Source: Pseudomonas sp. NKUCC02_KPG
GTDB taxonomy: Bacteria; Pseudomonadota; Gammaproteobacteria; Pseudomonadales; Pseudomonadaceae
NCBI RefSeq assembly: GCF_019345465.1
Contig: NZ_JAHKRC010000007.1
Span: forward strand, 62,001 to 126,000
Reading direction: 5' to 3'
Length of the DNA stretch: 64,000 nt
Under the pieces are notes generated by a model. The model had not been told where the DNA came from, made no database searches, and saw only the letters and a program-made list of their open reading frames with translations. The position numbers and the translations under genes were made by a program. Shown in pieces: positions 45,033-55,265 of this stretch. Position 1 is the first letter of the stretch. The number at the start of each line of letters is the position of its first letter.

Positions 45033-46409
45033 TTAGAAAAAGCTCAATCCCACGTGGAACAGCTTCTCTACGTCGCGAATATGCTTTTTATCCACAAGGA
45101 ACAAGATCACGTGGTCGCCAGCATTGATCACAGTAGAGTCGTGGGCAATCAGTACTTCTTCGTCGCGAATAATCGCGCCAATCGTAGTGCCCGGCGGCAG
45201 ATTGATCTCGCCGATACGACGACCAATCACTTTGCTTGACCTCGAATCACCGTGGGCAATCGCCTCGATCGCCTCGGCCGCTCCACGGCGCAATGAGTGC
45301 ACGCTGACGATATCGCCACGGCGCACGTGGGCCAGCAAGGTGCCGATGGTGGCCAACTGGGGGCTGATGGCGATATCGATCTCGCCGCCCTGGATCAGAT
45401 CCACGTAGGCCGGGTTGTTGATGATGGTCATCACCTTTTTTGCACCCAGGCGCTTGGCCAGCAGCGAGGACATGATATTGGCCTCGTCGTCGTTGGTCAG
45501 GGCCAAAAATACGTCGGCGTCCGCAATGTTCTCTTCGAGCATCAAATCGCGGTCAGAAGCGCTGCCTTGCAGCACCACAGTGCTGTCGAGGGTGTCGGAC
45601 AAATAACGGCAACGTGCCGGGTTCATCTCGATGATCTTGACCTGATACCGGCTTTCAATCGCCTCGGCCAAACGCTCACCGATCTGCCCGCCACCGGCGA
45701 TCACAATGCGCTTGTAGCTTTCGTCGAGACGGCGCATTTCGCTCATTACGGCGCGAATGTTGGCCTTGGCGGCGATGAAAAAGACCTCATCGTCAGCCTC
45801 AATCACCGTATCGCCACGGGGGGTGATCGGCCGGTCACGTCGGAAAATCGCTGCTACTCGCGTATCCACATTCGGCATGTGTTCACGGAGCTGGCGCAGT
45901 TGCTGACCAATCAACGGGCCGCCGTAGTACGCCTTGACCGCAACCAGTTGTGCCTTGCCTTCGGCAAAGTCGATGACCTGCAAGGCGCCGGGGTGTTCGA
46001 TCAGGCGCTTGATGTAATTGGTTACTACCTGCTCGGGGCTGATCAGCACGTCGACCGGGATTGCGTCGTTGTCGAACAACTCCTGGCCGCGTGTCAGATA
46101 AGCCGCCTCGCGGACCCGGGCGATTTTGGTCGGGGTATGAAACAGCGTGTAGGCCACCTGGCACGCGACCATATTGGTCTCGTCGCTGTTGGTGACCGCC
46201 ACCAGCATGTCCGCGTCATCCGCCCCCGCCTGACGCAGCACATTGGGCAGCGAGGCTCGGCCCTGCACGGTCCGAATATCGAGGCGATCACCGAGGTCGC
46301 GCAGGCGCTCACCATCAGTGTCGACCACGGTGATGTCGTTGGCTTCGCTGGCCAAATGTTCTGCCAGCGTACCGCCGACCTGGCCTGCGCCGAGGATGAT
46401 GATTTTCAT
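45033..46409 (-). CDS. trkA: Trk potassium transporter regulatory subunit TrkA
   Basis: 458 aa. Two RCK modules: each starts with a Rossmann NAD site ([14 protein letters not shown] at 7-20; [13 protein letters not shown] near 240) and ends with a TrkA_C domain. TrkA binds the cytoplasmic face of TrkH/TrkG and gates K+ uptake. No trkH is in the window. A DnaA box (45088-45096) and a degenerate parS (45046-45061) lie in the 3' part. Confidence 0.97.
   Translation of the reverse strand: MKIIILGAGQVGGTLAEHLASEANDITVVDTDGERLRDLGDRLDIRTVQGRASLPNVLRQAGADDADMLVAVTNSDETNMVACQVAYTLFHTPTKIARVREAAYLTRGQELFDNDAIPVDVLISPEQVVTNYIKRLIEHPGALQVIDFAEGKAQLVAVKAYYGGPLIGQQLRQLREHMPNVDTRVAAIFRRDRPITPRGDTVIEADDEVFFIAAKANIRAVMSEMRRLDESYKRIVIAGGGQIGERLAEAIESRYQVKIIEMNPARCRYLSDTLDSTVVLQGSASDRDLMLEENIADADVFLALTNDDEANIMSSLLAKRLGAKKVMTIINNPAYVDLIQGGEIDIAISPQLATIGTLLAHVRRGDIVSVHSLRRGAAEAIEAIAHGDSRSSKVIGRRIGEINLPPGTTIGAIIRDEEVLIAHDSTVINAGDHVILFLVDKKHIRDVEKLFHVGLSFF
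45046..45061. promoter_or_regulatory. Degenerate parS-like site inside trkA
   Basis: AATCCCACGTGGAACA matches 13 of 16 positions of the parS consensus, with the right half perfect. It is a candidate weak ParB site. Confidence 0.45.
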
Positions 46410-46428
46410 GCCTGCAATCCCTAATCAG

Positions 46429-47739
46429 TTAGCCGCGAGCGGCCGCGATTTTGATCAATTTGGCGTAGTAGAAGCCGTCGTGCCCGCCCTCTTGCGCCAG
46501 CAACTGGCGGCCGTGGGGTTGCTTGAGACCGAACTGCCCGGCGATATCCAGCTCTCGGGCACCCGGGGTACGGGCGAGAAAGGCTTCGATCACGTCGGTG
46601 TTTTCAGTCGGCAACGTCGAGCAGGTGGCATAGAGCAAGATGCCACCAACTTCCAGAGTTGGCCACATCGCGTCCAGCAGTTCGCCTTGCAAGGCTGCGA
46701 GCGCGGCAATGTCATCGGGTTGGCGGGTCAGCTTGATGTCCGGGTGACGGCGGATAACACCGGTCGCCGAACACGGCGCATCCAGCAGGATGCGCTGGAA
46801 GGGCTTGCCGTCCCACCAGGTGGCGGTGTCGCGGCCATCGGCAGCGATCAGCTCGGCGCTCAGGCCCAGACGCTCAAGGTTTTCGCGCACGCGCACCAGA
46901 CGCTTGGCTTCCAGGTCGACCGCCACTACGCCCGCCAGTGCAGGTTCGACTTCCAGGATGTGGCAGGTTTTACCGCCCGGTGCGCAGCAGGCGTCAAGCA
47001 CACGCTGGCCCGGCGCCAGATCCAGAAGGTCGGCAGCCAGTTGCGCGGCCTCGTCCTGTACGCTGATCCATCCTTCGGCAAAGCCCGGCAGATTGCGTAC
47101 ATCGCAGGCTTGGGCCAGCACGATCCCGTCCTGGCTGTAGACACACGGCTGGGCCTCGATCCCGGCCTCGACCAGCAACTGCAGATACCCATCGCGGCTG
47201 TGGTGACGACGGTTAACCCGAAGAATCATCGGCGGGTGGGCATTGTTGGCCGCGCAAATAGCTTCCCACTGCTCAGGCCAGAAGGCCTTCAGGGATTTTT
47301 GCAGCCAGCGCGGGTGGGCGGTACGCACCACGGGATCATGCTCCAGCTCGGCCAGCAAGGCTTCGCTCTCGCGCTGGGCGTTGCGCAGCACGGCGTTGAG
47401 CAGGGCTTTGGCCCACGGCTTTTTCAGCTTGTCGGCGCAGCCTACGGTTTCGCCGATGGCAGCGTGGGCCGGAATACGGGTGTAGAGCAGTTGATACAGA
47501 CCGACCAGCAGCAGCGCCTCGACGTCCGCATCCGCAGCCTTGAACGGCTTTTGCAGCAGCTTGTTGGCCAGCGCCGACAGGCGCGGCTGCCAGCGGGCAG
47601 TACCGAACGCCAGGTCCTGGGTCAGGCCGCGATCGCGCACCTCAACCTTGTCCAGTTGCAGAGGCAAGGAGCTGTTGAGCGATGCTTTGCCGTTCAACAC
47701 GGCAGTCAGTGCCTTGGCAGCGGCCAGACGAGGGTTCAT
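46429..47739 (-). CDS. rsmB: 16S rRNA (cytosine-967-C5)-methyltransferase
   Basis: 436 aa. N-terminal NusB-like RNA-binding domain (about 1-140, [22 protein letters not shown]), then the SAM methyltransferase domain with [15 protein letters not shown] and the catalytic cysteine segments DAPCSATGV and LLYATCST. It overlaps the fmt end by four bases. Nineteen bases before trkA. Confidence 0.97.
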   Translation of the reverse strand: MNPRLAAAKALTAVLNGKASLNSSLPLQLDKVEVRDRGLTQDLAFGTARWQPRLSALANKLLQKPFKAADADVEALLLVGLYQLLYTRIPAHAAIGETVGCADKLKKPWAKALLNAVLRNAQRESEALLAELEHDPVVRTAHPRWLQKSLKAFWPEQWEAICAANNAHPPMILRVNRRHHSRDGYLQLLVEAGIEAQPCVYSQDGIVLAQACDVRNLPGFAEGWISVQDEAAQLAADLLDLAPGQRVLDACCAPGGKTCHILEVEPALAGVVAVDLEAKRLVRVRENLERLGLSAELIAADGRDTATWWDGKPFQRILLDAPCSATGVIRRHPDIKLTRQPDDIAALAALQGELLDAMWPTLEVGGILLYATCSTLPTENTDVIEAFLARTPGARELDIAGQFGLKQPHGRQLLAQEGGHDGFYYAKLIKIAAARG

Positions 47740-48695
47740 TGCGCGTTTTCCGTTTGACCGAGGGTGATGCCGACAGCGAATTTCTCACGGCGACTGTTGA
47801 AAAAATCACTGAAGTTCAGTGCTTTGCCGCCAGGTAATTGCAGACGTGTCAGGCATAGCGCGCCTTCACCGCAGCCAACGATCAGGCCGTCTTTGCTCGC
47901 GGCAATAATCTGCCCCGGCGCGCCCTTGGCGTCAGCAATGGTAGCGGCCAGCACCTTGAGGGCTTCACCACTGAGCGTGCTGTGGCAAATCGGCCAGGGG
48001 TTGAAGGCGCGAATCAGACGCTCCAACTCAACAGCCGGGCGGCTCCAGTCGATGCGTGCTTCGTCTTTATTGAGCTTGTGGGCGTAGGTCGCCAGGCTGT
48101 CGTCCTGCACGTCGCCTTGCAGCGTGCCCGCAGCCAGCCCGGCTATGGCCTGGATAACGGCCGGTGGGCCCAACTCTGCCAGACGGTCGTGCAGGCTGCC
48201 GCCGGTGTCGTCGGCAGTGATCGGGGTGACAGACTTGAGCAGCATGGGGCCGGTATCCAGACCCGCCTCCATGCGCATCACGGTCACACCGCTTTCACTG
48301 TCGCCCGCTTCGATGGCGCGTTGAATCGGCGCCGCTCCACGCCAGCGTGGCAACAAGGACGCGTGGCTGTTGATGCAGCCCAGACGCGGAATATCCAGCA
48401 CCACTTGAGGCAGGATCAGGCCGTATGCCACCACCACCAGCAAGTCCGGCTTGAGCGCGGCCAGTTCGGCTTGAGCCTCGGGTGCGCGCAGGGTTGGCGG
48501 CTGCATGACCGGGATGTTGTGTTCCAGGGCCAGTTGCTTGACCGGGCTTGGCATCAGCTTTTGCCCGCGCCCGGCCGGACGATCCGGTTGGGTGTAGACC
48601 GCGACGATCTCGTAAGGGGTGCTTAGCAGCGCCTTGAGGTGTTCGGCGGCGAATTCTGGGGTGCCAGCAAAGACGATGCGCAGTGGCTCAGTCAT
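47736..48695 (-). CDS. fmt: Methionyl-tRNA formyltransferase
   Basis: 319 aa. Formyl-folate transferase fold with [20 protein letters not shown] (about 110-129), the catalytic Asn-His-Asp core in NSHASLLP, and LDTGPMLL. It makes fMet-tRNA for initiation. Cotranscribed with rsmB; def, which removes the formyl group, lies upstream beyond a repeat. Confidence 0.98.
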   Translation of the reverse strand: MTEPLRIVFAGTPEFAAEHLKALLSTPYEIVAVYTQPDRPAGRGQKLMPSPVKQLALEHNIPVMQPPTLRAPEAQAELAALKPDLLVVVAYGLILPQVVLDIPRLGCINSHASLLPRWRGAAPIQRAIEAGDSESGVTVMRMEAGLDTGPMLLKSVTPITADDTGGSLHDRLAELGPPAVIQAIAGLAAGTLQGDVQDDSLATYAHKLNKDEARIDWSRPAVELERLIRAFNPWPICHSTLSGEALKVLAATIADAKGAPGQIIAASKDGLIVGCGEGALCLTRLQLPGGKALNFSDFFNSRREKFAVGITLGQTENAQ

Positions 48696-48738
48696 GGATT
48701 ACTCACTTGGAATAGGGGGGAGAGTCCTGCGAGATACC

Positions 48739-48883
48739 TGTAGCCGCTGACGAGGAACGAGGCTGCGATCGGGTGCGAAGCGGCCGTAAATTCAGACGAC
48801 GCGGTGTGTCAGCGGCATTCAGGGCGCGGGTTTTACGGCTGCTACGCACCCGATCGCAGCCTCGTTCCTCGTCAGCGGCTACA
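48739..48883. repeat. Inverted repeat, family B copy 3 (39-bp perfect arms)
   Basis: TGTAGCCGCTGACGAGGAAC starts a left arm whose complement ends at 48883; by eye the arms match at 39 positions. It fills the fmt-def gap. Confidence 0.9.
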
Positions 48884-48910
48884 AGAGCAGCGCTGACCTC
48901 AGGCAATTGA

Positions 48911-49417
48911 TCAAGCGTTCTGGCGGTGCAGTTTTTCCAGCTTCTTCTTGATCCGGTCACGCTTGAGCGTAGACAGGTAATCCACGAACAGCTTGCCGTT
49001 GAGGTGGTCGCATTCGTGCTGAATGCACACCGCCAGCAGGCCTTCGGCGATCATTTCGAAAGGCTTGCCGTCACGGTCCAGCGCCTTGATCTTGACACGC
49101 TGCGGGCGATCGACGTTTTCGTAGTAACCCGGTACCGAGAGGCAGCCTTCCTGATACTGGCCCATCTCGTCGGACAGGATCTCGAACTCCGGGTTGATAA
49201 ACACCATGGGTTCGCTGCGGTCTTCGCTCAGATCCATGACCACGATGCGTTTGTGCACGTTGATCTGAGTGGCGGCCAGACCGATGCCCGGCGCCTCGTA
49301 CATGGTTTCAAACATGTCATCGATCAACTGACGGACTTCGTCGTCCACAACCGCCACGGGTTTGGCGATGGTACGCAGACGCGAGTCTGGGAATTCGAGG
49401 ATGTTCAAAATAGCCAT
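48911..49417 (-). CDS. def: Peptide deformylase
   Basis: 168 aa from the ATG at 49417 ([14 protein letters not shown]). Metal motifs EGCLSVPGY with the metal Cys and [12 protein letters not shown] with HExxH, and GIGLAATQ near 45. It removes the formyl group from nascent proteins. The frame's earlier ATG is unsupported by an ribosome site. Confidence 0.98.
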   Translation of the reverse strand: MAILNILEFPDSRLRTIAKPVAVVDDEVRQLIDDMFETMYEAPGIGLAATQINVHKRIVVMDLSEDRSEPMVFINPEFEILSDEMGQYQEGCLSVPGYYENVDRPQRVKIKALDRDGKPFEMIAEGLLAVCIQHECDHLNGKLFVDYLSTLKRDRIKKKLEKLHRQNA

Positions 49418-49809
49418 AAGTTTGATTGGTGCACTGTGTGAAAGATTCAAAAACGGTTGTCAGGTGGGTCCTGTGGACTCGAGCAACCTGTGCAAAACGT
49501 CTCCTTCAGAGAGAACCCGCTCGGGCTCTGGCGTTTCACGCGAGTACACATAATAAAGGGATTCACCCGCGGATGAAACGACTAGCTGCCGGGCTGCACG
49601 CGCAGGTGGCCGGTGCATGTCTCAATTTGAAACCTGTGAGATCAGCCTCTAGGCAGCATTCAACTAATGTTGGGTTTCTACGTACGGTTTCAAGGTCCGG
49701 CCGGTGGCTCAATCGTGCCGTTTTCATCGTTTCCCAAACAACTTGTCAACAGACTTATCCACAGCTTGTTCCTTATGTTCAGATGGAATAACCGATCAAG
49801 GATGATCCT
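49418..49809. other. def/dprA intergenic region without the expected LysM gene
   Basis: 392 bases between divergent def and dprA. No open reading frame with recognisable features; a DnaA box TTATCCACA sits at 49755-49763, 47 bases before dprA. In other pseudomonads a LysM-domain gene occupies this gap. I see no LysM remnant. Confidence 0.6.
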
Positions 49810-50907
49810 ATGCCGTTGTCAGAAATATCCCCGGCTGAACTCGAAGCCCGTTTGCGTTTGCACCGCCTGCCCGAGATTGGGCCACGGCGTTACTACACCC
49901 TTTTCAGGGCCTTCGGTTCGGCCAGTTCGGCGCTCAGTGCGCCTGCCTCCGCCTGGCATGCATTGGGGCTGCCCGCAGCCTGTGCCCAGGCGCGACGCAG
50001 CCCTGAGGTTCGCGAGGGTGCCAGCGCTGCATTGCGCTGGCTTGAGCGCTCCGGGCAGCACGTGCTGTTCCATGACCAGGCCGATTACCCTGCTTTATTG
50101 AGTGAACTCAGCGATGCTCCCCCCGTGTTATTCGTGGCTGGGGCCCCTTCTATTCTGGAAAAGCCGCAGCTGGCGATGGTCGGTAGCCGCCGCGCTTCAC
50201 GCCCGGGCCTGGACACCACAGCAGCCTTTTCCCGCAGCCTTGCCGGAGCCGGTTTTGTAATTACCAGCGGGCTGGCGCTGGGGGTAGACGGCGCGGCGCA
50301 TCAAGCCGCTCTGGACGTTGGCGGACAGACGGTGGGCGTATTGGGCACCGGTTTGCAAAAACTTTATCCACAGCGCCATCGCGCCCTGGCAGACGCAATG
50401 ATTGCCAGCGGCAGCGCGGTGGTTTCGGAGTTCCCTCTGGACGCCGGCCCGCTACCGGCCAACTTCCCTCGGCGTAACCGAATCATCAGCGGTTTATCCC
50501 TTGGCGTGCTGGTGGTGGAGGCCAGTGTGGCCAGCGGCTCGCTGATCACCGCCCGCCTGGCGGCTGAACAGGGGCGCGAGGTGTACGCCATGCCCGGTTC
50601 TATCCATCATCCGGGAGCACGGGGTTGTCATCAGTTGATCCGCGATGGCGCCACTCTGGTCGAGACCGTGGAGCATATTCTGGAAGGCCTGCGTGGCTGG
50701 CGCTCATTGCCGTTATCCACCACCGATTTATTTACACCAAGCTGTCATCCATTAGTGCAATTGTTGCAGGCAGCGCCTCAAACCAGCGAAGCACTGGTCA
50801 CTGCCAGTGGTTGGGATTTACCTCGATTGCTGGCTGCAATGACCGAACTCGAACTGGCGGGGCACGTCGTGCTGGAGGGCGGGCGTTGGTTTGCGCGGCC
50901 CAGCTAA
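49810..50907 (+). CDS. dprA: DNA-processing protein DprA
   Basis: 365 aa, ATG after AAGGATG. The Rossmann-like core shows [48 protein letters not shown] and [13 protein letters not shown], the DprA signature set; a winged helix C-terminal domain follows. DprA protects incoming single strands and loads RecA in natural transformation; its role in pseudomonads is less clear. A DnaA box lies at 50364-50372. Confidence 0.96.
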   Translation: MPLSEISPAELEARLRLHRLPEIGPRRYYTLFRAFGSASSALSAPASAWHALGLPAACAQARRSPEVREGASAALRWLERSGQHVLFHDQADYPALLSELSDAPPVLFVAGAPSILEKPQLAMVGSRRASRPGLDTTAAFSRSLAGAGFVITSGLALGVDGAAHQAALDVGGQTVGVLGTGLQKLYPQRHRALADAMIASGSAVVSEFPLDAGPLPANFPRRNRIISGLSLGVLVVEASVASGSLITARLAAEQGREVYAMPGSIHHPGARGCHQLIRDGATLVETVEHILEGLRGWRSLPLSTTDLFTPSCHPLVQLLQAAPQTSEALVTASGWDLPRLLAAMTELELAGHVVLEGGRWFARPS

Positions 50908-50942
50908 GTACACTGCGTGTAGTACATATCTGGAGACATTCA

Positions 50943-51500
50943 ATGATCAGCACCTGGCGCGTCCAACAAGCTGCAAGAGCCATTCGCGCAGGCGCGGTAA
51001 TTGCCTATCCAACCGAGGCGGTCTGGGGTTTGGGCTGCGACCCGTGGGATGAGGAAGCGGTCGAGCGGTTGCTGGCGATCAAGTCGCGGCCTGTGGATAA
51101 AGGCCTGATTGTGGTGGCAGACAACATCCACCAATTCGACTTTCTGTTTGAAGACTTCCCCCAGGAATGGATCGACCGTATGGCCAGCACCTGGCCGGGG
51201 CCGAACACCTGGCTGGTGCCGCATCAGGGCTTGTTGCCCGAGTGGATCACCGGCGTGCATGACACCGTGGCGCTGCGTGTGAGTGATCACCCGCTGGTGC
51301 GTGAGCTGTGTGCGTTGGTGGGGCCTATCGTGTCGACGTCCGCCAACCCGGCGGGCTTGCCCGCTGCGCGTACCCGGTTAAAAGTTGAGCAGTATTTCCG
51401 TGGGCAAATTGATCATGTACTGGGCGGCAATCTGGGCGGGCGTAAAAACCCGAGCCTGATCCGCGATCTGGCGAGCGGCAAGGTGGTTCGCCCGGCGTAG
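50943..51500 (+). CDS. tsaC: Threonylcarbamoyl-AMP synthase
   Basis: 185 aa from the ATG at 50943, TGGAGACATTCA upstream. YrdC-fold motifs: [14 protein letters not shown] (21-34), [12 protein letters not shown], and [12 protein letters not shown]. It makes the intermediate for t6A37 of tRNAs. A longer reading frame overlaps dprA and is not used. DnaA box 51092-51100 inside. Confidence 0.97.
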   Translation: MISTWRVQQAARAIRAGAVIAYPTEAVWGLGCDPWDEEAVERLLAIKSRPVDKGLIVVADNIHQFDFLFEDFPQEWIDRMASTWPGPNTWLVPHQGLLPEWITGVHDTVALRVSDHPLVRELCALVGPIVSTSANPAGLPAARTRLKVEQYFRGQIDHVLGGNLGGRKNPSLIRDLASGKVVRPA

Positions 51501-51520
51501 GCACACAGGCTTTTCTGTTG

Positions 51521-51607
51521 TGTGGGAGCGGGCTTGCTCGCGATTGAGGCACTACGGTGTGTCAGTTACACCGCAGCGATTCCATTGCGAGCAAGCCCGC
51601 TCCCACA
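51521..51607. repeat. REP element, family A copy 3
   Basis: TGTGGGAGCGGGCTTGCTCG and its inverted partner TTGCGAGCAAGCCCGCTCCC, near-perfect. Convergent end of tsaC and the quinone oxidoreductase. Confidence 0.94.
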
Positions 51608-51623
51608 GGGATGGACGCTTGTT

Positions 51624-52601
51624 TTAAGGCAACAAAATCGTTGAACCCGTCGTACGGCGTGCCGACAACTCAGTCTGTGCCCTGGCGGCATCACTCAGCG
51701 CAAAACGCTGGCTGATATCAACCTTGATTGCACCACTGCGAATCATCGCAAACAGCTCATCGGCCATCGCTTGCAGGTTTTCGGCGCTATTGGCGTAGGA
51801 CGCCAGTGTTGGTCGGGTCACGTACAGCGAGCCCTTCTGCGACAAAATCCCCAGGTTAACCCCGGTCACCGCCCCCGATGCGTTGCCAAAGCTGACCATA
51901 AGACCACGGGGTGCCACGCAATCGAGCGAGGTCAGCCAGGTGTCTTTGCCCACGCCGTCATACACCACCGGGCACTTCTTGCCGTCGGTCAATTCCAGCA
52001 CACGCTTGGCCACATCCTCATGGCTATAGTCGATGGTTTCCCATGCGCCCAGCGCTTTGGCATGGGCCGCTTTTTCGGCTGAACTGACGGTGCCGATCAG
52101 CTTTACGCCCAGCGCTTTTGCCCATTGGCAGGCAATCGAACCGACGCCACCGGCGGCAGCGTGAAACAGGATTGTTTCGCCACCTTTGAGTTCATAGGTC
52201 TGACGCAGCAAGTATTGGGTTGTCAGCCCCTTGAGCATCACGGCGGCGGCCTGCTCAAAGGAAATATCATCGGGCAGTTTCACCACATTCGCGGCGGGCA
52301 ACACATGCAACTCGCTGTATGCGCCCAAGGGGCCGGTGCCGTAGGCCACGCGATCGCCGACCTTAACGGTACGCACTTCACTGCCCACCGCTTCAACAAC
52401 CCCGGCGCCCTCATTGCCCAGCCCGGACGGCAGCTCAGCCAGCGGGTACAAGCCGCCACGGTAATAGGTATCGATGAAATTCAGACCGATGGCCTGATTG
52501 CGTACCCGCACGTGCTGCGGGCCCGGCTCGGCGGGTTGGAAGTCGACATACTCAAGCACTTCAGGGCCGCCGTGGGCCCGAAACTGGATACGCTTAGCCA
52601 T
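51624..52601 (-). CDS. NADPH:quinone reductase (zeta-crystallin type)
   Basis: 325 aa from the ATG at 52601 (MAKRIQFRAHGGPEVL). Medium-chain dehydrogenase without catalytic zinc; GNEGAGVVEAVGSEV near 65 and the NADPH site AAAGGVGSIACQWAKALG near 150. It reduces quinones. Divergent from hemF, as in P. aeruginosa (qor next to hemF). Confidence 0.93.
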   Translation of the reverse strand: MAKRIQFRAHGGPEVLEYVDFQPAEPGPQHVRVRNQAIGLNFIDTYYRGGLYPLAELPSGLGNEGAGVVEAVGSEVRTVKVGDRVAYGTGPLGAYSELHVLPAANVVKLPDDISFEQAAAVMLKGLTTQYLLRQTYELKGGETILFHAAAGGVGSIACQWAKALGVKLIGTVSSAEKAAHAKALGAWETIDYSHEDVAKRVLELTDGKKCPVVYDGVGKDTWLTSLDCVAPRGLMVSFGNASGAVTGVNLGILSQKGSLYVTRPTLASYANSAENLQAMADELFAMIRSGAIKVDISQRFALSDAARAQTELSARRTTGSTILLP

Positions 52602-52754
52602 CTGCACTTTCCTTGCTGAATTGACGAAACCGCTATCCAACGCTTAAGCGTGATCTTCGTCAACTGCGGTGATGCGCAGGGCGATGTTATGCTAGCGGCC
52701 CTTTGCCGCCGGCCCCGCTCTGATGGACGTGCCGCGTCGCTTTGCCCGATTTAA

Positions 52755-53678
<924 letters not shown>

Positions 53679-53700
53679 CATTGCCCGAGGAGCTTGCCTG

Positions 53701-54522
53701 ATGGACCGTTACGTCGTTTTTGGTAACCCGATTGCCCACAGCAAATCCCCGGTACTGCATCGCCTGTTTGCCGAGCAAACCGGTCAAGTCATGCAATACG
53801 ACACCTTGCTCGCGCCGCTGGATGATTTTTCCGGCTGTGCCACGGCGTTCTTTCAAGAGGGGCGCGGTGCCAACGTCACCGTGCCATTCAAAGAAGATGC
53901 CTACCGCCTGGCCGATCAACTGACCGCCCGCGCGCAACGGGCCGGTGCCGTCAATACGCTGAGCAAGCTGGCCGACGGCAGTTTGCTGGGGGACAACACT
54001 GATGGCGCAGGGCTGGTGCGCGACCTGACAGTCAATGCCGGTTTCAGCCTCAAGGGCAAACGCATCCTGGTACTGGGCGCGGGCGGTGCGGTGCGTGGCG
54101 CATTGGAACCCTTGCTGGCCGAGGGGCCGGCCTCGGTGACAATCGCCAATCGCACGGTTGAAAAGGCCGAACTGCTGGCTGAACTGTTCTGCGACCTGGG
54201 CCCGGTGGCGGCCAGTGGTTTTGACTGGTTGCACGAGCCTGTCGACCTGATCATCAACGCCACCTCGGCCAGCTTGAGCGGCGAACTGCCACCTATTGCC
54301 AGCAGCCTGATCGAGCCGGGTAAAACCCTGTGCTACGACATGATGTACGGCAAGGAGCCGACGCCTTTTTGCGTGTGGGCCAGCGGGCATGGCGCGGGTC
54401 AGGTGATGGACGGTTTGGGGATGCTCGCTGAACAGGCGGGTGAGGCGTTTTACCTGTGGCGCGGTGTGCGGCCGGACACGGCCCCGGCGTTGGCTGAGTT
54501 GCGGCGGTTGCTGGCGCTTTAA
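53701..54522 (+). CDS. aroE: Shikimate dehydrogenase
   Basis: 273 aa. NPIAHSKSP (8-16), NVTVPFKED with the catalytic Lys, and the NADP site [16 protein letters not shown] with NRT; C-terminal [14 protein letters not shown]. It reduces 3-dehydroshikimate in the aromatic amino acid pathway. Probably cotranscribed with hemF. A REP element follows. Confidence 0.98.
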   Translation: MDRYVVFGNPIAHSKSPVLHRLFAEQTGQVMQYDTLLAPLDDFSGCATAFFQEGRGANVTVPFKEDAYRLADQLTARAQRAGAVNTLSKLADGSLLGDNTDGAGLVRDLTVNAGFSLKGKRILVLGAGGAVRGALEPLLAEGPASVTIANRTVEKAELLAELFCDLGPVAASGFDWLHEPVDLIINATSASLSGELPPIASSLIEPGKTLCYDMMYGKEPTPFCVWASGHGAGQVMDGLGMLAEQAGEAFYLWRGVRPDTAPALAELRRLLAL

Positions 54523-54525
54523 CTG

Positions 54526-54608
54526 TGTGTGGGCTTGCTTGCGATTCGGCTGGTGCGGTGTATCAGCAACCCTGTGCCGATCCCATCGCGAGCAAGCCCG
54601 CTCCCACA
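54526..54608. repeat. REP element, family A copy 4
   Basis: Degenerate left arm (GTGTGTGGGCTTGCTTGCGA) and intact right arm (ATCGCGAGCAAGCCCGCTCC). It lies between aroE and the next gene on the same strand. Confidence 0.88.
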
Positions 54609-54627
54609 TCACCCGTACGAGAGCGAT

Positions 54628-54954
54628 ATGCAGAGAATCAAGGGCTACCACGCTCACATCTATTTCGACGCCTCGACCATCGATCAGGCGCGGGCCTTGT
54701 GCGAAGAGGCGAAGCAACTGTTTGGCGTCACCATGGGCCGCGTCCACGAACGCCTGGTCGGCCCGCACCCGGACTGGAGCTGCCAGCTGGCGTTCGGCCC
54801 GGAACTCGTGGGTATCGTCCTGCCGTGGCTGGCGCTCTATCGCCACGGGCTGGTGGTGTTTATGCACCCCGATACCGGTAATGACCTGCTGGACCACACC
54901 GACCATGCGATCTGGATGGGCGCGATTCGGCCACTGGATTTGTCTGTTTTTTGA
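54628..54954 (+). CDS. DOPA 4,5-dioxygenase family protein
   Basis: 108 aa from the ATG at 54628; a longer frame runs into the REP element. RIKGYHAHIYFD near the start, VGPHPDWSCQLAF in the middle and GNDLLDHTDHAIWMG near the end carry the conserved histidines of the DOPA 4,5-dioxygenase-like family. Plant homologues open the DOPA ring; in bacteria the substrate is not known. Named by motif only. Confidence 0.82.
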   Translation: MQRIKGYHAHIYFDASTIDQARALCEEAKQLFGVTMGRVHERLVGPHPDWSCQLAFGPELVGIVLPWLALYRHGLVVFMHPDTGNDLLDHTDHAIWMGAIRPLDLSVF

Positions 54955-55265
54955 TCAATTTAGCAGGGGGTAAATTTTTTTTCGGCTCTCCCTGGTCCTG
55001 CTGTTCCCAACCACCTCCCACCCCCCTGACAGCCCCACCCCACAACGGCTGAACGTTGATCATGGCCATGTGTCATACCCAGTCATGAGCTAACGTATCA
55101 GACGTGTAGCCGTGGGCAGCGATTAGTGCTGAAAGGCCATCCATGTTTAACTTGAATGCTCGTTCAACTTAAACCGGTGGTCCGCTGCCCGCTCACAACA
55201 GGAGGCTAACCCTTGCCGAATCCGCTCTTTTTGATCCCGTTTTACCTCTATAAGGTGCACATCCA
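54955..55265 (+). promoter_or_regulatory. betT upstream region with a BetI-like operator
   Basis: A C-rich stretch at about 54985-55045, then a large interrupted palindrome at 55145-55174: GTTTAA at each end (TTAAAC on the right), with TTGAA and TTCAA inner arms. TTGAA-n6-TTCAA resembles the BetI operator that controls choline genes in proteobacteria. GGAG lies upstream of betT but not adjacent; the site is about 90 bases before the start. Confidence 0.75.
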
